Positions 1-12,100 of a DNA stretch of 64,000 bases are shown here, piece by piece. The stretch spans positions 1 through 64,000 of the forward strand of contig JAIPMN010001553.1 of the NCBI GenBank assembly GCA_020650975.1, given 5' to 3'. The first letter of the stretch is position 1. The number at the start of each line of letters is the position of its first letter. This DNA comes from Apostichopus californicus. Its lineage: Eukaryota > Echinodermata > Holothuroidea > Aspidochirotida > Stichopodidae. Below the pieces are notes generated by a model that worked only from the letters and a program-made list of their open reading frames with translations, was not told the origin of the DNA and did not search any database. The position numbers and the translations under genes are program-made.

Positions 1-162
1 AAATGTTTCACAATGGAGTCATGTTAATTCTATAGTTTTCTCTATTTCTTTATTATTACCTACAGTGGAAAATTAATATTTGGCAAATTGGCATAACTTG
101 CTCAAATTGCTAAGCTTCCAACTTAGTTCTAAAGTTGTGTGTGCAAGAATGTTATTCCAGTG

Positions 163-3100
163 ATGTCTTGTGTACCAATATTTGTCGGACAATGTGGCAA
201 TCAAGTTGGGAGTGCCCTGTTTGAGCTGTTAGATGGAAGCAAAGAACCAATGTAAGTAGCCGTTCTCATTTTGTTTTAATTTGGTGAGCAGTTACTAATG
301 GCAGTGGTATTGTGGGCCAAGTTTCTACCCAGGGACAATTAAATTACTGGTAATCTGGTCCCCTTTTTGAGGTCTTCATTTTTCCTTAAGTATATTATGA
401 AAATGAGAATTAAATTATCCTATATATCCTAATTACCCAACCCCCTATTTGACCAGAAATCCTGAGGTGGTGTCCCCACCCCACCCCCATCCTGTCTCAA
501 TACACCCTCTCATCAGGCCTTGCTGATTGTTCTGCTCGTTCTCTTGGTTTATTCAGGTTAACATCAAACACACCTATATAGTAATCACATTCAAGCTAAA
601 TGTAAAGCATCAAGGTGCACATGTTGAAATTTGCATGATTTTGATTTTCTTTTGTTTCACTCTTCAATTTAAATTTTTTTATGCAGAAGACTTTGGGAAT
701 CTGCAAATGGTAAACGTAATGCAATCTTGGTGGACAGCGAACCTAAGGTGGTTAGAAGTCTAGCAGTCAATAAGAAAAGGTGCAGCATTTTACAGCATTG
801 CTCTAGATTCAGTGTAGGGCAAATGATTTGATTACACACACTGCAGAGGAAATTATAACTGTTGGTACAAAATTAAGTCCCTTTTTATTTCCAGCCAAGT
901 GACGAGGTGGGAGGGTGAGTTTCATTGATTGTGAGAGTTTTGTGCAAGACTTATGTTTTAACTACTACAAGTAGTTTGCTGAAATGGCCAATTGGCATTT
1001 CCTATTAACATATTAGAATATATTTTCCTTGTGGTATCACTTACATAAAATGAGTAGTTTCCAGTGTACCTTTAGGCACAGGGTTCTGGATTTTTATTAT
1101 ATTCTTTATAGAAATTTATTGATTTGCCTAAGTTTTGAAAAATAATTTATGCCAAATGATTTTAAACAATTTTAATCTGCACTAAAACTGTCAGTCCCTC
1201 TGCTGGTGCCAAAATTATATGTGTCTTGGGAAATCCACCACTGAGGGTTCTTGATAGTTCTTACTAACCTTTTGTCATTAGAAATCCTTATTCTCAGGGA
1301 GTATGAGGACTTCTGAGCTTTATCTAGAAGACACAGAAACAAAATAAATGCAGGGGACTAAAGTCAGATAATAGTTATAGCAGTCAATAATAATAATTTA
1401 ATTAATTAGGGCTAAACTTACCATTAAAGGTCTTCAATATCAGATAAAAATGAGAAAACTTAGAATAAGTAACAAAACATAGTTCCATGTAAATAGTAAG
1501 CTGAGTATGTTTCTTGGAGACCTCTGTTTCCTTCAAGGAGGTGATTGTTGGTGCTGGGGGGGGGGGGGGGTTTCTGTCTCCGCACAGTATAATGTTAAGT
1601 AAATGTATAAATGTTCCCATCTGGCAAAAAGAAATAATGAAATAGTTGGCAACAGTTCCTTTAAGTAAAATTGCAATTAAAACACTTCTGGTTTCCTCCA
1701 AATATTACGATCTCTGGCAGGAGAGTTTCTTCAAAGGTGGTATTGATAATGGTGGCATTGGCCTCTAGACAAAGTTCTTTACTTATTTTATATGTTACTT
1801 TAGCCAATAGCTGGAGGACTAATTATTAAAATAGGATTCGGCTGTCTACAATACACACATAGACATTCTACACAGTAAAAACTACCCTCCGAAAAGTGGG
1901 TCTTATATTGACATCTGTCTGAAGTATCCCCCTACATAGTATCTATGTACATAGTATCTAGATAGTATCCTGTCTATTTACATCTGCATTCATTCTCAAA
2001 TATTCAATATACTATATCAATATTCATTTCATTAAAACAGATGTGGGTATGACCTATTGATGCAAATTTTTAATTGTATTATTGTATGAATTGCTACATG
2101 CACTTCCATTCCTAAATATATACCATTCTGGAATCCATAAAGATGCAATGCAATCTATCTGAAAATTGTGATTCTTGTTGCCCTGGATACCATATCTTTA
2201 TGGAATTCTAACATGATGCAATTCAAATTAAATATTTACACTATGTTACAATTAAATACTCTGAAACTTTTGTTTCTTGTTTCCAGAATAGCTACATTTA
2301 GAATAGCTAAATTGAGCTTGCAAAACAGTCTCACCTGTCACTGACAATAATTTTAAGTAAAATATAGTAAAATGAACAATGCCAGGAAACAATGTAAACT
2401 AGAAAAGATATGATTTTTGATCTGTGCATTTGAAAATGTTTGGAGAACAGTAGATTGACGACCAAAAACAGAAAATATTGTCTCTAATATGATAAACTTA
2501 TTTTAAGTTTTCTTTGTTGTTAGATTACATTTTCAAGAATCTAACATCATTAGTACCAAGCAGGGATGTGGTAGTAACTGGGCCCTGGGTAAGTAGAAAT
2601 GTGGAATATTTTCTCTCTTGATGATACATAGAGATTAGGGAACAAATAAAAAACTATGCGGACTGGTTGCATATAATTTATCATAGATTGGTGATGGGAC
2701 AGCACTGCCTGCTGAAACTTGAGAGCATGGTGGCCAATTAGCTAAGGCATCGGACTTATGATACAAGGATTGCTGGTTCTATTCCTGCCTAGTTCATTAC
2801 GTTGTGTCCTTGGGCAAGATGCTTTATCTCACTTGCCTCTCTCCACCCAGGGGTTAAATGGGTACCTGTGAGGTAACTTGTCATTGGGCGCAGTATATAA
2901 CTGCTGCCGACTGGAGGGATTGTCTCTGGGACAGGTTATCATTGACCAGGTGTAATATAACGTCTGTAAAGTGCTTTGAGACCTATCGCTGGTATAAAGC
3001 GCTATATAAAGAGCAAATATTATGAAGAGAGGTACATGAAACAAAACTAAAACAAGAAATATTGTGTGCACTCGTGGTATGCTTTAAATACAAATACAAA

Positions 3101-6100
3101 TATTCATACATGTGAAAATTAGGATAAGGTACTACATGTATCCTTTAACTTATAGTAGGATATCAAATGTTCAGGCATGTTAAAGAGGGGGTGATGACTA
3201 TGTGCTCTGTCTACATACTTGATATACAGGGGTATGATTTCTTTGATGAGTATTTATCCATTGTGAATAGTTATTGCACATATATCTATTAATATATCAT
3301 CACATCCATAGCAGATGGCCGCCAATTACAGTATGAACCAAATCAGGGTTGATTCGATCTTTCATGTAAACTTTGAAACTTTTATGTATGGTCGGTTTTT
3401 TGTATGGTGTGTAGAGGTTGGTACTGTCCATCTATTTGATATAAATGTGGTTAAAACTTTGGCTCATTTCATCTGTAGAAACTATGTAGAAAGCAGTTGC
3501 ACTTACTGTGTAGTATTGTACAGTAGGTGACTTTAATTTGACTTTGATGTTTTTTTGCATGACAGGTTACTTTGGTACAAACCACCAGCAGAGAAATTCT
3601 CTCCTTGAGGAAAGCTTGGAAGTGATTCGAAGACAGACAGAGAAATGTGATGCCTTTAGTGGTTTTATCATGATGCACAGCCTAGCTGGTGGGACAGGAT
3701 CAGGTATATTCTGGTCTTATTTTAACCAATGATTTGCGGAATTGATAAACTGAAACCCAATATTTTTTTGTAGGCAACCTCATTTTATTGAACAGAAAGT
3801 TACTTTTGCTTTTGGCTAAACATGCCACTTGTTAATATACAGCTACAATATAAGTAAATATAGAGCAACGTGTGTCACTCTTAAAGAGACATCAATTAAA
3901 AAATCTCAGATGTTGATTATAATTTCTATCTCACCAAGATAAAAATATTTTCCAGTATTCTGTTTAACTAACCCTTTTCTGCAGGTAGTTTCAGTCAACT
4001 GGAATCAAAGAACCTACCCCTTTGAAGTTTTTTAAATTTATTTTTTTATTGCCAATCATCCCTTGTGGTTGGAGACTGCCAAAGATTCCAATCAGTATTT
4101 AATTATCTGCAGTATATAAATACCTGCAATTACAACAATTTACATTTATCTCACCCATACTCATTGCGATCATAGCGCAGATGACATATTTATTGGTCCA
4201 GTTAATCAATTGTGCAGATAGAAAGTACTGATTAAAAGACATACCACTACACTGGGAAGGGGTTTTTTTATTTTTATTTTTTTATTAGTTTGAAGTCTCA
4301 TCTCGGCCCGGTGGGGTTGCCAGGTCTGTAGCAGCCTCTCAGTATTTAAGTTTCCTACATAGTTTTTGGTGTCGATGATAATTGTAACCTTTGCATTCCT
4401 GATGCATGGTGTGTATGTGGGTGTGTGCGTTTGTGAAGCCCAACTTATAAACATGATATATGAAGAAGGGAAGGTAGAACCAATTTAATATTTGGTGTAT
4501 CACATTAAGTACAAGAAGTTTAATGTTTTTTGTGGAGGTCAAAGGTCATTTGGGGTCACCAGAGGTCAAATTGTGAAAACCTTGTAAACACGATATCTCA
4601 AGAAGGGAATCTTGGGCAGACTTCATATAGAAGTACCACACAGAGTACAAGTAGCCTACTGTGTTTGGTGGTAAAAGGTCATCTGGGGTCATCGGAGGTC
4701 AAATTGTGAAAACCTTGTAAACATGATAAATTGCAAGAAGGGAACCTTGGAAATTTAAGGAGTCTATCATTGCTTTTGGTGGAGGTCAAAGGTCATTTGA
4801 AGTCAACAAACTCCAAACATTTACTTCACTCCCCTCTTACCTGTCTCTCTACACTAATGCATCTTCCTAAACATAATATCGCAAGGGAAGCTTGGACAGA
4901 TCGCATATTTGGTATGTAATTGTACCACATTGAGTACAAGAAGCTAAATGTGGGCGGAGGTCAATGGTCGTTTAAGTTCACCAGGGTTCAAATTGTGAAA
5001 ACCATGTTTTACACAATATTTCAACAAGGACAGATGTCATATTTAGTATGTTGATGTATCACATTTAGTACAAGAAGCCTGCTATTGAGGTCAATGGTCA
5101 TTTCAGGAAAGCCTGTGTCATTGTGAATTTGTTGTTTGTCACATCACACTGCTTTTCACTGTATTACTAAGATCAAGTATGTTGTACACCTTCACTATAC
5201 ACTACGTCAGATTCTTGAAGAAAACTGCTCATGTTACATCATCGAAACCACAATTAAGTTTTGCAGTCTGGTTAAAGCTTCCATTCTGTGTATATTACTT
5301 GTCTTACTACCCTTACCAATGGATTAATATTTTATTGTCTGTTTTTTGTTTTAAAAAAAGGTGTTTTGCTAACCTGCAGGAGCAGTGATTCACACCGCTC
5401 GATCAGGCTTGTCTCACCCCCCCCCCCCTCCTCCTCCTCCTCTGACACTATGGTCATGGAGTATAAAAATGTGACCCCCAGAACCAGACCAAGATCTCTT
5501 TCAAGAGAGTGCAATTAGACACTGAACTAGAAAATAAGACTTAAAAAGAATATATTAGAGAACAAAAAACCAAGCTTCAAGCTCAACGTATCTTATTCCT
5601 GGGACGGGAAACATGATCAATTCTTGGATAAAAATTACCCTTGGTGTGATTATGTAGACACATTTATTGATGGACGTATGTACAGTGTTAACTTTATAGA
5701 TATATTTCAAAGCCTTTGCAAATGAGTTTGTTTCAATAAGTTATGGGGTGTTTGGATTGCCTACTGCTACCTCCCTGCTTGAAATTTGGGCTATTTACTG
5801 TGTCTTTGTTAAAACTTTTTCAAGAACATGCCAGTGAAAACTTGATTTTAGCCAGTAGACTTTTTAAGCACTTGGATTTATAGCATACATGGCTAAAATT
5901 GTGAGATTCTAGACCTGAATATGAAGTATTCTTTTCATGAATCAGCAGTCTTAACTTTGTCCTCTTGTTGTATTTGGTGGTAACAAACTGTTGCTTTGTT
6001 TTTCAATTTCTAGGTGTAGGTTCACATCTTACAGAGGTGCTTCGAGATGAATATTCATTAGCCTATACCCTTTTTTGTGTTATGGCTCCATTCTCTCCTT

Positions 6101-9100
6101 TGTCCTCTTGTTGTATTTGATGGTAACAAACTGTTGCTTTGTTTTTCAATTTCTAGGTGTAGGTTCACATCTTACAGAGGTGCTTCGAGATGAATATGCA
6201 TTAGCCTATACCCTTTTTTGTGTTATGGCTCCATTCTCTCCTTTGTCCTCTTGTTGTATTTGATGGTAACAAACTGTTGCTTTGTTTTTCAATTTCTAGG
6301 TGTAGGTTCACATCTTACAGAGGTACTTCGAGATGAATATTCATTAGCCTATACCCATTTTTGTGTTATGGCTCCATTCTCTCCTTTGTCCTCTTGTTGT
6401 ATTTGGTGGTAACAAACTGTTGCTTTGTTTTTCAATTTCTAGGTGTAGGTTCACATCTTACAGAGGTACTTCGAGATGAATATTCATTAGCCTATACCCT
6501 TTTTTGTGTTATGGCTCCATTCTCTCCTTTGTCCTCTTGTTGTATTTGATGGTAACAAACTGTTGCTTTGTTTTTCAATTTCTAGGTGTAGGTTCACATC
6601 TTACAGAGGTGCTTCGAGATGAATATCCATTAGCCTATACCCTTTCCTGTGTTATGGCTCCATTCTCTACCGGAGACAGCCCCTTACAACATTACAACAT
6701 GTTACTTTCTACTGCCTGGCTTCAGAGGTTGGTTTTGTTTTTACAAAAGGTACAAGTTTTTAGACTCTTCGTTGTGCGTTGTGTTTCTTCTGCAACATCT
6801 GTAAGGTCAATTCTATATAGCTAAACTTATGCGTTAACTTCTAGAAAGCTGTATTTATTAGTTCATATTTAAAGCTACAATCACATGTTCTGTTTCAGCT
6901 GCTCCTGTGGTAGTTCACAACCTGCCTAGTGACATAACATACAAAGAAATTAGCTACATTGACTAATTCATGTCTGCATAGCTGCACTCAGGGCGGACTG
7001 GGTCTCAAAACAGGCCCGGGCATTTTTCACCTAAGACCGGCCCTTTATTCTTTGATATGTTGCTTACATAGTGATCGCCGTCCTGGGGGAGGGGTCTAAG
7101 GGGAGGGGGTATTTTTTTGAAGTTAAGGAATGCCTAGATGTAAAATGGTGCTATATTTCTCAATTTTGTAGGTTACAATAATTCTTTAAAAAAGACCCAA
7201 ACATAATTTTCCAGAAGCAACACTTGATTAAACTGAGAAAAGTTAAAAACCTAAACAAAAATTGACAAAAATATATGTTTGAGTCTGGATTTTATTTAGT
7301 TTTTCAAGCATTTTGTGACAACATGCTTGAAAAATGGGGAAAAAGCCTGCCTAAATAAAGTCCATTAGCACGGACAAGTTGCTAATAGCTTGTTCTTTTG
7401 TTACGAACTAACAGACTAACTAACATGGTAATTTCATGAGCTGATTCCCACAGTTAAAAATATATTTCTACACAGCCTGTCTGTATTCCATTAACTACTG
7501 TGAAAAGAGGCTGTAATTTTTACCAGGCTCCACAGCCCACCGGCCCACTGGGCATTGCCCAAATGCCTGTGTGGCCAGTCCGCCACTGGCTGCACTTGTA
7601 AGGTCACACTTACCAAACTACATTTGTAACTTTACTTTCATTGATATATTCACTATTGTATAGGCACTGTTTCTAGCTAAACTTCTAACTCTGCTAAACT
7701 TTTAGCTGACAAGCCATCTGATAAATAGGTAAAATTTGACACTCTGAGCTAACTTCATAATTGATAAGCTAACTTTAAAGCTAATGTCATACTGAATAGG
7801 TCACTTGAATCTGACACGCTCAAAATCAGACCTACTAGGTAACTTCAAAATGACAGTCTAACTTCAAACTGACAGTCTAACTTCAAAATGACAGTCTAAC
7901 TTCAAACTTACATGCTAACTTCAAACTGATAAGATAACATGTACTTGACACTGACAAGCTACTCATCTGTATTTAATAGAACTACTAGCTATATGTGGTA
8001 GTTCTTTGCTAGCTTTACACATAATTCACTATAAGGTACTATACAGTAGCGTACTTATATGTAATTTTCTACATTGTAATCACTCTTCGTAATTTGCATT
8101 TAGTACACAAATTACAAGTAAAATTCGCATGTCTGTTGCACAGGTATACAGACGGAATCATTTTCCTTAAAAATGATGACATCCTTCAAAGCCTCATCAA
8201 CAAAGTCCAAACTGCAAAAACTTCCCAGAACTCACCAAGTATGAAGGATATGAACAAGAAGATTGCTGAGAGCCTAGCTAGCATTTTCTTACCCATCGAG
8301 TCTTTGAATCCTGTAAAGTAAGTTCGTTTATAATTGAAAGGTTTTATTGTCATATGTACATATTTTCATGAAAATGTGACATTTGATGTCCACTACCACC
8401 CAAGAAAAAACTCCAATACTTTTTGGTGGATTAGATCATCCATCTGTGGTTCTTTCTGGGGAAAAGATTCTCTTGTATGTGAAATGGTGGTTGCCATAGT
8501 TTCTGTTCAATCGTATTGTCGCTCAAGTGCCACTTGTGATTTGATCAATATCTTTAGTGACCTGTGTGCACAATTTAACAGAGAGATTGTTATGTTTTTT
8601 TTTGGGGGGGGGGGATAAGATCTGCATTAGGAACTTGGTTTACTTGACAGAGGTCAAAGTTCATAAACTAAGTAAAGACAGCTAAAAATTTGCACCTCTG
8701 ACAAAGTCATGCGATGGCTACATATGTGACTAAGAGTGATATATTTGAGAAAGAAGTAAAAATTAGTCACCTTTAGTTCATGTAACAACCAAAACATGAA
8801 GACATTTCTTGTCTACAAGTTATAATCCGGGTGTTAAACTTTATAATCTTTCTTATACATGTGGTTTAAGAAAGGTAAGTTTTACAAAAAAATGAAGGTG
8901 ATTTGTTATGCACCCCTACACCTTGATTCAATCCATTAATTTAAGTCATAACTCACCATCAAAGATCAAATTTATGTTTACCTTCATCATTTTGTTGTTT
9001 TCTATTTTAGCGGATTTTACGAAATCAGCAGTTTATTAACATTTTCTTTTCTCGTAGAAATGACTTTAAAAGAGAAAACACTTCCCTTTAAGGGATGTGT

Positions 9101-12100
9101 TTTTGGTTAAAAGAAACATGACTTTTCCTTTACAGGGGTGTTCTTACTGGCCAGGAGCCTTGGGAATTGTTAAGATCTGTTACTCCAATGCCAGATTACA
9201 AGTTTATCTCCATCAACCAGACAATCAAACGGTAATGCTCCAAAAAATAAATCTAATAAATTTAGCAGATTGTTGAATTTTACTTTCCTAAGATAAATAT
9301 GATCCAGGGTACACTTCCTGCTGGTTAACCATCTTTGAAAGTAATGTTTAATATTTCTTTTCCACTGAATGATCCTGACATTTAGCAGAATGATTTGCTG
9401 GCGATAAAAATGTCTGCCTAGACTTTTTTATGCAAATAAAGCTAGGCTACGAAAAATATTGTACTGATAATGTGATAAACTGAGGGTTTACGTCTTAAAA
9501 TCGCCCTCTGGAATCCTCTTAGTGAAAACATTAGAAATAGCAAATCAATTTCAACCTATAAACGACATCTTAATCATTAGCTACTCAACGAATAAACTTA
9601 GAATAGTTCTGCCTTATTATGAGCATTGTATTATACTGTTTTCTTACCCAACTCTGTTAAACCCCTATGTGTATGTTTTCTATGAGTTCTATTGTTTTTT
9701 TGTTCTTTCTCTATATAAAATTTAATTTTCTTGTTTCACTTTGTAAGGGACCAGACTCGAAAAGTTATCTTACTTCTGGTCCCGCTGCCTTATTGCTATA
9801 ACTATGTATTAAGAAATGTACTTCATTGTGATTTAAATGGCAGAAATAAAAAAAACGAAATGATTTTTTTTTTTATAAACATCAGTTGTGACAATCAGTG
9901 TTTGTTATGACAATCACACGTCGTTTGCTTATGTATGTATATATTAGATCCTCCTGCAATCAGGAACTCGCGAAGAAGCCTCATTGGCTTATCAAAGCCG
10001 CAAGCTGACCAAAGTCAGTCTCTTACATTCATATTTAACGTTCATGATTATGAATTGTTAATTGTCAACAACTCTGTAACTGGACGACATACATTAATCT
10101 TGGAGTGACTCGAACTCGGGACCTTATGATTGAAAGGCACCGGCGTTAACCACTGAACTAACACTCCTTCATGTCTTTGAGAAGCAGGAGATGTCTTTTT
10201 ACAAAGAAAGCCAAATGCTTGAATTTCAATATATTTTTCTTCTATTGTTATTTCTAGTTTGTCTGCAACTTTTATCCCATTTTAGTTCTTTTTTATGCTT
10301 TTTACTCTAAATGATTAATTTCTCACCCAAAAATCCTAATGGTGTAAATGTTTTCTAGCATTCTCAAACATGGGTGCTAATCTTAAAATTTTATTTCAAG
10401 ATATTTCAGTCCATTACTCACATCCTTCCCATCATAGTAAATTACCAATTGTACACCATCATGATGTCATGAAAAGTTTGTTCAATCTATCAGCCTTGTA
10501 CTTCATAAAGTTATTTTCCTTTAATTACTGGTTAAAAAAGTTAGACAATGAAACTGATATTGTCACCTGTATTTATTTATTTTTGTATTTTTGTTTTATT
10601 TTGTCTTTGCAGCAAGTCTGGTTGGGAGAGCATTATGAAAGGTATACTGCAACCCATGAGAAAACACAATTCATCTGGAGAGAGGGTATCCTTTGTGTAG
10701 TTCATAGATTTATTGTAAAATACAGATTTCTAGTCTTTTAATGATTGGCAAGCAGGTTTTGATAGTGGAAATTCAGATTATTAGAGCTGTTGATTTGTGT
10801 TTTCCTTGTACCGAAAAATTAAACAGGACCATATTTTGGCTTCAAAGTAACTTGAGCATTAAACACATATTTTCAGGTTGTGTAAAAGTAAGTTTCGCCT
10901 GATGTTTCGATCCTAGCAGGGTCGCCCTTCAGAGGCTGAATGACAAGTTACAGTAACAGAAAGGACAATAACCTTTGTGTCCCTTCTGTTACTGTTACGT
11001 GTCATTCAGCCTCTGAAGAAGATCCTGCTAGGATCGAAACGTCAGGCCAACTTACTTTTACACATTTTGTTTTTCTTTTCAGTCTGTTGTAAAATTTTGA
11101 GTGGAATCTCCAACAGGGCATGTTCATTCATACTAAATAAATGCAAAACGAAGTGAAACCACAAAAAGAGATGTGTAAAAATAGTCATGTTATAAAATAT
11201 GTTAATGTTAATATTCTGTCTGCTTGCCCCAGATCAGTTACAACTTCTGTGCAATTTCAAATTTTATGATCTGAGAGATGCTTTGAGTCACATTCCAAGA
11301 GGAAATACATTTAAGTTAGATTATTTTTCTTGTTTTCTATATTCCTCATGTTGCAAGATTTAGTAAAATCTTCAGGAACGTAGGCCATGAACTGGAGAAA
11401 GGACAAAATAAAATTAATGCAAACAAGATTTCTTTGACAATTTCTCTCAGTTTCAATCAATCAGTAATCTGGTAATCGCAAGGGGTGATTCAAGCCGTAC
11501 TTTTCCATCCTGTATTGCTGGAATAGAAAAAGCAATACGGTCCTCTTGTCGCTGTGTGTCTTGGAATCCTTATCCGGTCGACTACTGGCAAGGTAAGGAA
11601 TGTTCAGTCTTGAAAGTAACTTCACAATTCAAAACAACTCATCGGGTGGTGGGGGCGGGGGTGTGGGGGGAGAGAAGAGGAGCAGAAAAAAATGTACGGG
11701 GAGGGGGAAGAAGGGAGGAAGGCAAAGACAGGAGGAGAATTAAAAAAAGGGTAATTGGAAGACAGGAGGGAATCTAAAGAAGGGGCACATTGTTTTCCAG
11801 TGTAATCCCTGTATTGCCGAAAGCCATATTAATCTTATCTTATCTCAACAGAGATTGCATTTTGGAATGACAGAAGAAATTACATCTTTAACTGGGAGTT
11901 AATAATAATGGTGTGATCTGTAGAGGGTAAATAAGTATCTGTGCATTAATTAAAGATTAGAAATTAAAACATAGTACAATTTTTTACAACTTCTTTCCTC
12001 AGGTACAAGACATTTCCACCTCAAAGCAAATGAAGGATCAATATGTTTGTGTAGCAACAGTTCCAGTGTAGTGGAGGACCTTCAAAACAGTCTTACCAAG

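Noticed and set aside
895-914. Possible 20-nt TUBD1 microexon between good-looking AG and GTGAGT sites
   Set aside because: Joining exon 2 directly to 2524 keeps frame, uses a much better polypyrimidine acceptor and gives an alignment of correct length to delta-tubulin. The microexon would need a poor acceptor at 2537.
2725-2800. A functional tRNA gene
   Set aside because: The A and B boxes are degenerate, no cloverleaf closes, and it continues into a SINE tail. The same holds for the tRNA-like stretches near 10.1, 19.9, 27.1, 27.4 and 60.0 kb.
6075-6549. Repeated small frames (MCYGSILSF type) in the TUBD1 array
   Set aside because: They are the same exon/intron sequence read in tandem units and have no independent homology.
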